DNA of 37,820 nucleotides, from the NCBI GenBank assembly GCA_002887195.1, contig PJAB01000144.1:1-37820 (forward strand), in the 5' to 3' direction. This document shows positions 1-7,698 of the stretch, piece after piece; positions within the stretch are counted from its first letter, which is position 1; each line of letters opens with the position of its first letter. The position numbers were made by a program, and so were the translations under genes. The notes below the pieces were generated by a model that saw only the letters and a list, made by a program, of their open reading frames with translations, was not told where the DNA came from and searched no databases. Origin of the DNA: Chrysochromulina parva (lineage: Eukaryota; Haptophyta; Prymnesiales; Chrysochromulinaceae).

Positions 1-2
1 AC

Positions 3-125
3 AGCTGCAGCATTAACCGGGCAGTCAAGATGTCGCGTAACGGGCTGAAGACCCACTTGGATGAGACGGGTCGCAAGGTTATGTTGGTGTATTGGGTCGA
101 GAAGGAGTGTACGTGCGGCGAGTAA
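3..125 (+). CDS. Possible C-terminal end of an upstream gene (partial)
   Basis: A frame open from the left edge runs through an internal ATG at position 30 to a TAA at 123-125, giving about 40 residues that end in a charged, Cys-containing tail (...EKECTCGE). The 5' part would lie outside the window. No family is recognisable from so short a stretch, and an open frame of this length can occur by chance in GC-rich DNA, so this is a weak call. It could also be upstream leader sequence of the fucosyltransferase-like gene that starts at 242. Confidence 0.25.
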   Translation, partial: SCSINRAVKMSRNGLKTHLDETGRKVMLVYWVEKECTCGE

Positions 126-159
126 GCGTTTATAAACATAAGTAAGCGTTTATAAACAT
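121..159. repeat. 20-bp tandem duplication containing TATAAA
   Basis: The unit AGTAAGCGTTTATAAACAT occurs at 121-139 and again at 141-159, with a period of 20 bp. Each copy holds TTTATAAA, which resembles a TATA box, about 82-110 bp upstream of the ATG at 242. The position suggests duplicated core-promoter sequence for the next gene; that role is an inference. Confidence 0.6.
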
Positions 160-241
160 TGGCTAAATTCACAGCTCTCGGCGTTGAGAGAGCCGCGTCC
201 CGTCCGTTTGGGGCAGAGCTCTTGAGCTCGTCTGCGGTACT

Positions 242-1873
242 ATGTCCTACTGTACAACGTATGCGCGCGCGGCGTCCAAAGCTTCACGTGAAGTAAAGAG
301 CATGCGCTCCCTAAAGGATGGAATGCGTCGCGACCCAGGCGCAGGTGCCACGCCACTGCCTTCCATCTGGCTGCTAAAAAACACGGACACCTTTGCAGGA
401 TTCGCACACGCCATAAATTCCTATTTGGCGGGCGTCGCTCTCGCCTCGAGGCATGGCATCGGGCTCCTCCATCGGCCGCAAGCGATGGCACACGGTCTTG
501 GCCTTGCATTCAGCGACTTCTTTGAGAGCGACCCACGCGGCGTCGTACCACCCGTCTACGCTCCCTTGTTGACGGTCAGCAGCAGCGCGTTAATCATCAA
601 CGGCCAACCAGTGCACCTGTACGTACAGCCGACACACGCAGCAGGCAATGCATCCACCATTGCGGCACGCATCAAAGTGCTGCCGAACAATTCCGCTTTG
701 TGGCTTCGAAAGGGACGGCAAGCATTTACTGACGACTGCGCAAACGGGATTCCTGATCCAGTCTTCGTAAAGGCAGGCATGGCCTGCTCGTATCCACCCG
801 AGGTGCGCTACACAGCACTGTGGTTGCGGGAGCGCTTTTGGCGCGCTGCTATTGTGCGACGCCGACGTGCTGCTGAAGCCGATCAAGCGGCGGTTCGTGC
901 CACTGACGGCGGCCCTGTACGTATTTGCGTCCATGTTCGTCGCGGAGACGTGTACTATCTCGGGCCGAAGACGAGGATGCCGCATCCACACTGGGTTGAG
1001 ACGACGACTGTGCTGGACATGCTTCTTGGCGTGCGCCGCGCGCTCGGTAGACCGCTTGCACCGCCGTTCGTGAAAGTGGATCTCTTCTCAGAGCGTGGCT
1101 GGCAAGCTAATGACACCGAGGCGGTGCGCGCCATTGCACCCGAAGTGCAGATACACCTCGACTCGTCAGCCGATGCAACCATCGACGCGCTCATCCAGAT
1201 GTCCCAGGCTGACCTGTTCGTGATGGGCAGCTCAGGCTTCTCGTTTTGGGCTGGTGTGTTTGGCTGCGGCGTCAAGCTCGGCGAGCGCCGTGCGGAGGCA
1301 CTGCCGATGCGCCACGTGGGCTACGCAAGCACGATAACAACAAGGTCAGCACCATTCTGGCCGAGTGCTGGAGAGGCCTTGCAACTCGAGTGGGCGCGTT
1401 ACTGGGAGTGCCGCGTAGACTCGCGATGCCGTCCCAGGCTCTGCACCGCCGACCAGCTTTGGAAAGGCGATGCTGCCGCGCCCCGGCCCGTCTGGACAGA
1501 GAGCCCCCTTGCTAAGGAGCAAGTTTCGAATCCCAAGGCTGTGCAGTGGACGCTGCCCGATCTTTTGCTGTGGCCTCCTTTGAACGTGCCGTCGTTGAAT
1601 GCCAGCGTAAACTACGAGACGGTATCGAGTCGTGATGCCGCTCTCGATACCGACGACACGGAGGTCGATCCGGCTGCCTCAGGGCAAGCACCCTTCCTTC
1701 ACTTTCGCCGTGCGTGCATGAGTACGTCCAAACACGGACGATCTAGAAGCGGCAACAGACGGAAGCAAACAGGAGACTTGCATCGGATTGAAGCGTGCAC
1801 GCGCAACCTGTGGCTTCAAAATCTTACCAGCTTTCTAGCCGGGCGGAAGACAGTGCCTGGAGCTTGTTGCTGA
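242..1873 (+). CDS. Fucosyltransferase-like glycosyltransferase (HxRRGD motif)
   Basis: The product is 543 aa in one exon. The ATG at 242 has A at -3, and no other in-frame start lies just upstream. The key motif is HVRRGD at residues 231-236, preceded by a hydrophobic beta strand (ICV). This is the donor-binding loop of the GT-B fucosyltransferase superfamily (GT11, GT23, GT65 and related), where the Arg contacts GDP-fucose. Downstream, a strand-turn-strand segment near residues 320-345 (QADLFVMGSSGFSFWAG) matches the conserved region in these families where the protein 'sees' a sugar-nucleotide loop and an S-x-FS/W motif. I see no clear N-terminal signal anchor, although a Golgi enzyme would be expected to have one, so a 5' exon may be missing. 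The C-terminal ~130 residues (Ser/Arg-rich) are not recognisable. The acceptor is unknown. The gene is convergent with the NIPA gene. Confidence 0.6.
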   Translation: MSYCTTYARAASKASREVKSMRSLKDGMRRDPGAGATPLPSIWLLKNTDTFAGFAHAINSYLAGVALASRHGIGLLHRPQAMAHGLGLAFSDFFESDPRGVVPPVYAPLLTVSSSALIINGQPVHLYVQPTHAAGNASTIAARIKVLPNNSALWLRKGRQAFTDDCANGIPDPVFVKAGMACSYPPEVRYTALWLRERFWRAAIVRRRRAAEADQAAVRATDGGPVRICVHVRRGDVYYLGPKTRMPHPHWVETTTVLDMLLGVRRALGRPLAPPFVKVDLFSERGWQANDTEAVRAIAPEVQIHLDSSADATIDALIQMSQADLFVMGSSGFSFWAGVFGCGVKLGERRAEALPMRHVGYASTITTRSAPFWPSAGEALQLEWARYWECRVDSRCRPRLCTADQLWKGDAAAPRPVWTESPLAKEQVSNPKAVQWTLPDLLLWPPLNVPSLNASVNYETVSSRDAALDTDDTEVDPAASGQAPFLHFRRACMSTSKHGRSRSGNRRKQTGDLHRIEACTRNLWLQNLTSFLAGRKTVPGACC

Positions 1874-2115
1874 CACCGGTCTCGCCTCTTGGTGGAATCC
1901 GCTTAAGAAGAATATCGTACTACGATGCATCGGACGTGAGAATATGCCGCGAAATTCAGCTCGTATACAAAATGTGAAACTTAAGAAACGATCTGAATAC
2001 ACAAACTGAATGAACGACGGGGACGCCCACCGACGCCGGACAGCCATATCAACTTTGTACCTAGAACGGGCCGACCGAGGCGCACGCAGCGCGCATCCCC
2101 CCGGACAGTGCAGCA
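1874..2115. other. Convergent 3' intergenic region
   Basis: This 242-bp gap lies between the stop codons of the fucosyltransferase-like gene (+) and the NIPA gene (-). It must hold both 3' UTRs. I see no further gene in it. Confidence 0.5.
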
Positions 2116-3708
2116 TCAGACCGAGTCCCCTCTCTGGTCATCCGTCCGCACTAGCGAGTACTCGGGGCCGCCCGCCTGTCGGCCGCGGGCCGGCCGGCCG
2201 AGGACGACACGCATCCCCGCCGCGCAGCCCGGTTCGGCGTCGCGCGTCACTGTGAGCAGGTAGACGCCTACCATGAGTACCATGAACCCGGCCACCTGAA
2301 CGGTGATCGTGCCCGCGGCCTGCCCCTCCCAATCCTTGTACATGATCATCGAGGCGGTGATGGTGCACGTGGTGAAGAAGACATAGTACGTCGAGGAGAC
2401 GACGGCCGTGTTGAAGGTGTCGAGCGCCTGCACCACGAGACAGCCGTCGGCACGCGGGCGCTCACAGGCGAGAATTGGGGCTGGGAGTGTGCGGCACAGA
2501 GGGCACTCCTGGCACCGGAGGCGTGCGGCGGCGCCACAGCCAGGCGGGCGGGCGGCAGCGCCTCGGAAGTCGAGGTGTCGGGAGGCTGAAAATCACATCG
2601 CCCATGGCAAGGCTTAAGCGTGTGGGATGGCCCGCCCGGGATTGTGGCCACAGCAAGAACATGATCACGCGACGTGTGCGGCTTCGAGCGCACAGCCACG
2701 GTGGTATGGTGGCGGGAGTGCGCAGCAGCGTGCATGGGAACCGTCGCAAGGACGGCGCCAGGGCGTAACGGCTACCATGCGTGCGGCCGTTACGTCTTGA
2801 GGCGTTGTGTGCAGGCGCGGCTGAAGGGCTGCGGCGCGTGGCGGCATGCATGCGAGAGTGCGAGCGCACACCTTGTTCAGATAATTCATCTGGACGAGGA
2901 TGCAGCAGATGACGCAGCACAGGAAGGCGAACGTCTCCTTCTTGAACACCTGGTTGCTCCCGCGCAAGGTCAGCTTCAGTGCGATGCCGAGTGCCTTGCA
3001 TGAGACGACGGAGAGGCTGCCCACCAGCGAGCAGATGAGCACGTAGATCAGCAGGTGCGTGCGCCCATAGCGCGGCGCGAAGCGGTACATGAGGAGTATG
3101 GAGAGGCTGATGACCAGGCACGCGTACACGAGGAACTGCGGCTGCGTGGCGAGCGCCCAGATCTCCTCGACCGACTCGAGCGGCGCCTCGGCGGGTGCGT
3201 GACTGAGCAGAATGAGCGAGCCGCACACAGCGAGCACGCAGGCGAGGATGCCGCATGCGTGCAGCGTCTCGCCAAGAAAGAAATTGGCGAGGATTGCGGA
3301 GATGATGATCGTCGAGGCGCCCAGCGGCGTCACCACGATCGCCGGGGCATAAGCGTATGCCGCGAAGTTGGCAAACTCGCCGCCGATCATCGTCAACATG
3401 CCGACCCACCAGAGCGGCTCCGTTAGGTACGAGTAGCCTCCCGCGCCGGCGCGCGTGCCTTTCTGGCTCGCGAGTATCAAGCCCTTCTTCTTGATGATGA
3501 AGGACGCGCCAATGAAAATGCTGCTGCAGAGAGCGAGGTAGATGCCCCTCCGATTCTCCTCTGTTGCCGCCTCGGACAGCCTCGCTGCCTGGCGCCTCAA
3601 ATCGCTGCTCATGTAAGCTACCGCTTGCTCGCCGCTATTCAGAATGCTCCTTTCCCACGCTGATGGGTCCCAGGAGCTTGGAGAGTTGGGCGCACTTAGC
3701 GTCGCCAT
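2116..3708 (-). CDS. NIPA-family magnesium transporter, two exons
   Basis: Exon 1 is 3708-2872 and exon 2 is 2427-2116, giving 382 aa. The chosen start has a good context (GCCATGG); an upstream in-frame extension is open but lacks the family's features. Residues ~50-280 carry eight or nine hydrophobic spans. Hallmarks of the NIPA/DUF803 family (PF05653) are GASFIIKKKGL, the span with AYAYAPAIVVTPLGA, ILANFFLGE, and QMNYLNK joined across the intron to ALDTFNTAVVSSTYYVFF. That last join reproduces the family's most conserved block and fixes both splice sites. The family mediates Mg2+ uptake at the plasma membrane or endosomes. Length is normal for the family (330-400 aa). The gene is divergent from the GT4-like gene, with 164 bp between start codons. 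Confidence 0.9.
2428..2871 (-). other. Intron of NIPA gene (phase 0, 444 bp)
   Basis: On the minus strand the exon ends AAC AAG, followed by donor GTGTGC at 2871; the acceptor is GTGCAG ending at 2428. Splicing joins ...NYLNK to ALDTF..., which restores the conserved NIPA block. Reading straight through the intron gives a non-homologous Ala/Arg-rich peptide. Confidence 0.85.
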
Positions 3709-3872
3709 GGCGAAGCTTGCCGGCTGCTGTTCAACACAACGCGTATTTCCTAGACGGCGCTTTTGGTGATTTTTTTTGGCAACACGCATCCTCACCATCA
3801 CAACCTGCGTGTACATGGTGGCCCACGCTTCACGGCAGAAAACGAGCTCCTTAGAGGCGGGACCGCGCGTGA
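3709..3872. promoter_or_regulatory. Shared divergent promoter region, NIPA and GT4-like genes
   Basis: This 164-bp interval separates two start codons on opposite strands, so it must contain both 5' ends. It includes a T-rich patch (near 3765-3780). No defined TATA box is evident. Confidence 0.45.
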
Positions 3873-5885
3873 ATGCCGATCTCTGTCGACAAGTTGCACG
3901 AGCTCCAGAGCGAGGCGCTCGCCGACGACGTGCCGCTCGACTTGGCTGTCATGCAACACTGGACTGAGGCAGAAGCGAGGAGTTTCTTTGAATCGGGTGG
4001 CACATCGTGCCCACCGCCGCGCCTATTGCATGGCATGGCGATGCTTCTGGAGGAAGCGGGGGCCTCGCATCTTTTTGAAAAGCTGCAGGACGAAGACTTA
4101 TGCAGCTTCGCTTATAGGTATTGCTCTGCTGTGGACGTTATGGAGGGCCGAAGTGCACTGATGCGACGGCTGAAGCGATGTGGCGTGAGCGCAGTCACTG
4201 ATCGGCAGCGCATTATAAATGCCTTCATGCGATCCTGGCGGGAAGGTCGAATCCCCATGCCCTCGTCATCGCGCTTGGAGCCACTGGATCCGCCCATCAC
4301 GCTATGGGAGCGCTGCATCACTGCCATCGGCGTGTTGCGCCAAGCGTTGGCGGCGCGAAGTTATTCTGTGGAGCTCATCAACGGCCACTCATCCGAGGAG
4401 ATCGCCCTGGAGATCGCAACCGCACTCGACGATCTTCCATCCATGGCCGATGACCTCACGATTGCCCAGCGCCTGAGCCTCTCACCGCGGCTCCTCGCCG
4501 ATGCTCTCGAGGCGATGGGTTGGCACTTGGACGAGGTCAGCTTGCTGCTCGAGGGCTGCGGCCTCCTCGCCCATTCCAAAGATACAAGTGCCAAAGCTGC
4601 GATTCGCTGTGCCAAAGCTACCATTCACAGTGCTAAAGCTGCCATTCACGGTGATCGTGATGGCGGTAACGGCGGCGGTGGCGACGCCGGTGGCGACGCC
4701 GGTGGTGGGAGTGGCGTGGGCGGCGTGGGCGGCGTGGGCGGCGGCGGCAATGGTGGGAGCGGTAGCTGCGGCGGAGGTGGCAGATGCTGCGGCGGCGGTG
4801 GCGGCGCAAGCGGCGGCGGTGGCGATGGCTGTCCAAGGCGGCCGAGGCTGGGCCAGCGCGTCGCCTTCTGGACCTATTCGATGTGCGAGCGCGGCACGGA
4901 GGTGGCCGTCTACGATTACGCTGACTTTGGCGAGCGCTGCCTTGGACTAACTTCGTACGTGCTGTACCCCGGTCTCGAAGGGTACCATGGCGCGCGTGAT
5001 AAGTTCACGCGGCGCTTCGGCGCGAAGCGGGTCATCGGGCTCCAAGTCGACGAGGTGGGCGCCTTCCTTGAAAACAAGTGCATCGGCCACGTGTACATCA
5101 TCAAGGAGGGCACGCCGTACGTGCCCGACGTGCGGCTGCTGCCACGCAGCGTGCGTTCTCTCGTCCACTGCGTATTCCATGCCAACACGCCGCACGGCGA
5201 TGTGTACGCCAAGATCAGCCCGTGCGTTCGCGGCTTTGCACCTGTCGTGCCCCACATCGTGAGGTCATGCGATCCGCATGGACCCAACCTCCGCGTGGAG
5301 CTCGGGCTCCCGGCCGATGCGACCGTCTTCGGCCGGCACGGCGGATGGGACACCTTCGACATCCAGTTTGCCAGTCGCGCCGTTATCGAGGTGGCGCGGG
5401 CGCGCGCCGACTCCATCTACTTTGTCTTCCTAAACACTGCCCCCTTCACCACACCCCGCCGCAACATCATCCACCTTCCACGCACCTCGGACGTTGGGCG
5501 TATTTCGAGCTTCATCCGCACATGCGACGCGATGTTGCACGCGCGAAGTGGCGGCGAGACGTTTGGACTTGCATGCGCCGAATTCTCCGCGCACAACCGT
5601 CCGGTGCTCGCCTCGGCAGCGCACGACGACGACGGACACGGCAGTATGCACCTCGACACACTACGCGGCCACAACTTGGAGCGCTTCTTCTATCGCGATC
5701 ACGCGTCTCTTGTACACCAGATGCTGCACTTTGACCGCAATCAGAGAGGCGACTTCAATGCGCACCGTGCCTTCGAGCCCGCCGCCGTGATGTCCCAATT
5801 TGAACACGTCTTCCTGAGAGCCGGTCCGCTGCCTACGCATGACGAGGTGAAGGAGGCACATGAAAGCGGCGTGTCAGTCCGCTGA
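3873..5885 (+). CDS. SAM-like domain / glycine linker / GT4-type glycosyltransferase fusion
   Basis: The product is 670 aa in one exon. The N-terminal ~235 residues are helical. A segment around residues 60-115 (LFEKLQDEDL ... LKRCGV ... DRQRIINAF) resembles a SAM domain, whose last helix typically reads L-x-x-x-G-x-x-x-x-G-x-R-x-x-I-L. A low-complexity Gly-rich linker follows (about residues 260-320). From ~325 to the end is a GT-B glycosyltransferase: the N-terminal Rossmann half ends near VPHIV, then comes a nucleotide-sugar domain with FGRHGGWDTFDIQFA (H489) and GGETFGLACAE. In the last motif E562 and E570 form the EX7E signature of retaining GT4-like enzymes. Donor and acceptor sugars cannot be read from sequence. 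No signal peptide or membrane span is visible, so it is probably cytosolic. Similar domains occur in algae and large DNA viruses, but the gene setting here is cellular. Confidence 0.7.
   Translation: MPISVDKLHELQSEALADDVPLDLAVMQHWTEAEARSFFESGGTSCPPPRLLHGMAMLLEEAGASHLFEKLQDEDLCSFAYRYCSAVDVMEGRSALMRRLKRCGVSAVTDRQRIINAFMRSWREGRIPMPSSSRLEPLDPPITLWERCITAIGVLRQALAARSYSVELINGHSSEEIALEIATALDDLPSMADDLTIAQRLSLSPRLLADALEAMGWHLDEVSLLLEGCGLLAHSKDTSAKAAIRCAKATIHSAKAAIHGDRDGGNGGGGDAGGDAGGGSGVGGVGGVGGGGNGGSGSCGGGGRCCGGGGGASGGGGDGCPRRPRLGQRVAFWTYSMCERGTEVAVYDYADFGERCLGLTSYVLYPGLEGYHGARDKFTRRFGAKRVIGLQVDEVGAFLENKCIGHVYIIKEGTPYVPDVRLLPRSVRSLVHCVFHANTPHGDVYAKISPCVRGFAPVVPHIVRSCDPHGPNLRVELGLPADATVFGRHGGWDTFDIQFASRAVIEVARARADSIYFVFLNTAPFTTPRRNIIHLPRTSDVGRISSFIRTCDAMLHARSGGETFGLACAEFSAHNRPVLASAAHDDDGHGSMHLDTLRGHNLERFFYRDHASLVHQMLHFDRNQRGDFNAHRAFEPAAVMSQFEHVFLRAGPLPTHDEVKEAHESGVSVR
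4580..4835 (+). repeat. In-frame repeats: KAAIHSA units, then Gly-rich minisatellite
   Basis: At 4586-4650 an imperfect unit of about 24 bp, with AAAGCT(G/A)CCATTCACRGTG cores, repeats three times and encodes AKAAIRC/AKATIHS/AKAAIHG. From about 4660 to 4835, GGC/GGT-rich triplets encode the Gly linker (GGGGDAGGDAGGG...). All units are multiples of three, so length changes keep the frame. Confidence 0.7.
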
Positions 5886-6443
5886 ACAATGCGGGGCCGC
5901 CGTAGCATAGCGCCACATCTAGTCAGGACGCGCCGACGGCCCAGTAATAAGTGATTAGTGTATAGAAGCGTTTAGTCCGCGTTAGATTTTACTCGTCATT
6001 ACTCTGAGTCCTCAGAACTGTCCAGATGATCACGGCTGACGACGGCAGCACACACACCGGCACACACACCAGCCTGCCCCGTGCCCGGAAAACAAATGGG
6101 TTTTCAAATGCCTACATTGTATCCGGATATGTGTACATGTACTTGGAGAAATCAAATTTGTGCCCAGGGCCCTGCACCGCACCCACGCGACGTGTGCCTG
6201 TACACGTGCGGTACCGACCACTGAGACCGCTGCATGCAGTTACGGTACGACTGTCGAGAACTTGACGATGACGTGTCTACTCTCCGAGCCGCAGAGCCGC
6301 CCCGACGGGGATTGCAGGTGAGCCACTTCCAGACCATCTGACACGCCTCGCGATGTGCACAGCCGACGATCGTTTGTCGCCAGCCTGTAGTGCAATCCCT
6401 GAGCCGGTCTCCGCCGAACGACTCGTGCAGATCACAGGTCCTC
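5886..6443. other. Intergenic region upstream of TRAP-alpha
   Basis: This 558-bp interval contains a moderately AT-rich stretch (5940-6010) and a short CA-rich patch with ACACACACC repeated at 6050-6070. It holds the 3' UTR of the GT4-like gene and the promoter/5' UTR of the TRAP-alpha gene. I see no coding region in it. Confidence 0.5.
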
Positions 6444-7208
6444 ATGGCCTTCCGCATCGACAGGTTCCTCATCATTGCGCTCATCCTCACCTCTGCGGCA
6501 GTCGCCGTCTCCGCAGAAGAGTCAGAAGCGCCTGACGAGGTTGACCGCACCGATTTCTCCGACCCCTCTCTCTCGGAGGACATCAAGCTCACGGCAACAG
6601 AATCTCACTCTGACATTGAGCCAGCGTGGATCCTACCCGAGAGTCCGGACAGCACTAAGCTGCACATCGGCGGCACGACCGACCTGCTTGTCGCGATGAT
6701 CAACAATGGAAACAAGATGTTCAACATGTCGCATATCGTGGTCAAGCTGCGGACATCCGACGGCACCCTGTACAAGGATCTCGGCCGCTTTGAGTATGGG
6801 CAGCCTCTCGGGCCGCGCGAGCAGCGCTCGTTCCGCTACCCGCTGGAGCTGGATGCCGAGGAAACGCTGGGAACCTACAAGCTCGAGGCCACAGCGTACT
6901 ACAATGATAAGGAGAAGTACCCTTTCCTCAATGTCGTCGTGAACCAATCCTTCGAGCTCGTGCCCGCGCGGCCGAACCGGGAGTCGCAGATGCAAATGTT
7001 GCAGATGGGGCTGGGAGGCGTTGGCATGCTGCTGATCCTCGCTTCGGTGGCCAAGCTCCTCACGGGCGGCGGCGGGGCTGCCAAGGCCAAGGAGGGCGCG
7101 GCGAAGAAGGCCAAGGCTCCAGCGGCCGTTGAGAATGAATGGCTTGCTGGCACGCTCGCCGGCACGGAGAACCGCTCGCCCAAGAAGGACAAGAGCAAAC
7201 GGGCGTAG
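6444..7208 (+). CDS. SSR1: Translocon-associated protein subunit alpha (TRAP-alpha / SSR1)
   Basis: The product is 254 aa, and the ATG at 6444 gives a clean cleavable signal peptide (FLIIALILTSAAVAVSA, residues ~8-24). An acidic lumenal segment follows, as is usual for TRAP-alpha, then a beta-sandwich of about 110 residues with GGTTDLLVAMINNGNKMFN, LGPREQRSFRYPL and ending in NVVVNQSFELV. This order matches the family (small-domain 'NxG' strand, PxxQ-type turn, FNQT-like glycosylation site before the last strand). A single membrane span lies near residues 187-208 and is followed by a Lys-rich cytosolic tail. TRAP binds the Sec61 channel and ribosome in the ER membrane and assists translocation of certain signal sequences. 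The frame stays open a little further upstream, but without an ATG. Confidence 0.9.
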   Translation: MAFRIDRFLIIALILTSAAVAVSAEESEAPDEVDRTDFSDPSLSEDIKLTATESHSDIEPAWILPESPDSTKLHIGGTTDLLVAMINNGNKMFNMSHIVVKLRTSDGTLYKDLGRFEYGQPLGPREQRSFRYPLELDAEETLGTYKLEATAYYNDKEKYPFLNVVVNQSFELVPARPNRESQMQMLQMGLGGVGMLLILASVAKLLTGGGGAAKAKEGAAKKAKAPAAVENEWLAGTLAGTENRSPKKDKSKRA

Positions 7209-7698
7209 AGCCTAGACGCATAGTAGCTGGCGGCATGGACGGGCGTGGCCTGTACGCATGAGTTCTCATCAGTTGATGGCGGGATCATATCTCTGTGCTG
7301 TCCAGCATGCCAAACAGCATGCACCACACGCCGCACGAAAAGCCAGGCATGCCTGGAGCCTGCACGCCCTGCGCCCCCCCCTGACACCTACGTTGCTACT
7401 TGCTTGTTCGGGGAATATGAAAATACTGAACGCTATGAGAGAGTTTAACTTCTTTGATCCCGATGTTACATTTTGCTCATGATTTTGCCTGCTACAAAAG
7501 GAAAGTACAGTTTTGCTGTCGTCAATACGAGCCGATGCCGTGAAGGAAACGGCCACAGTCCTTATGACTGCTTGTGAAAGAATGTCTTAATGTGTTTTGA
7601 TGCTATTTGTACAGTACGTGTGATGTGTATTCATTGACTTGTATTCATACCTGGAACGTCAGCAGATGAGCGAAAGAATGACCGAAGGCGAGGCCATC
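7209..7698. other. Intergenic region, TRAP-alpha to THEP1 fusion gene
   Basis: This 490-bp interval is lower in GC than the flanking genes, especially at 7420-7660. It must contain the TRAP-alpha 3' UTR and the promoter of the next gene. In-frame ATGs at 7666 and 7678 precede the chosen start of that gene. No other coding region is seen. Confidence 0.5.

Noticed and set aside
2462..3409. Long minus-strand Arg-rich frame overlapping NIPA exon 1
   Set aside because: It is a shadow frame of the NIPA exon and intron with no recognisable domain.
3873..5885. Viral insertion, because similar glycosyltransferases occur in giant viruses
   Set aside because: No other viral genes are nearby and both neighbours are cellular; base composition does not stand out.
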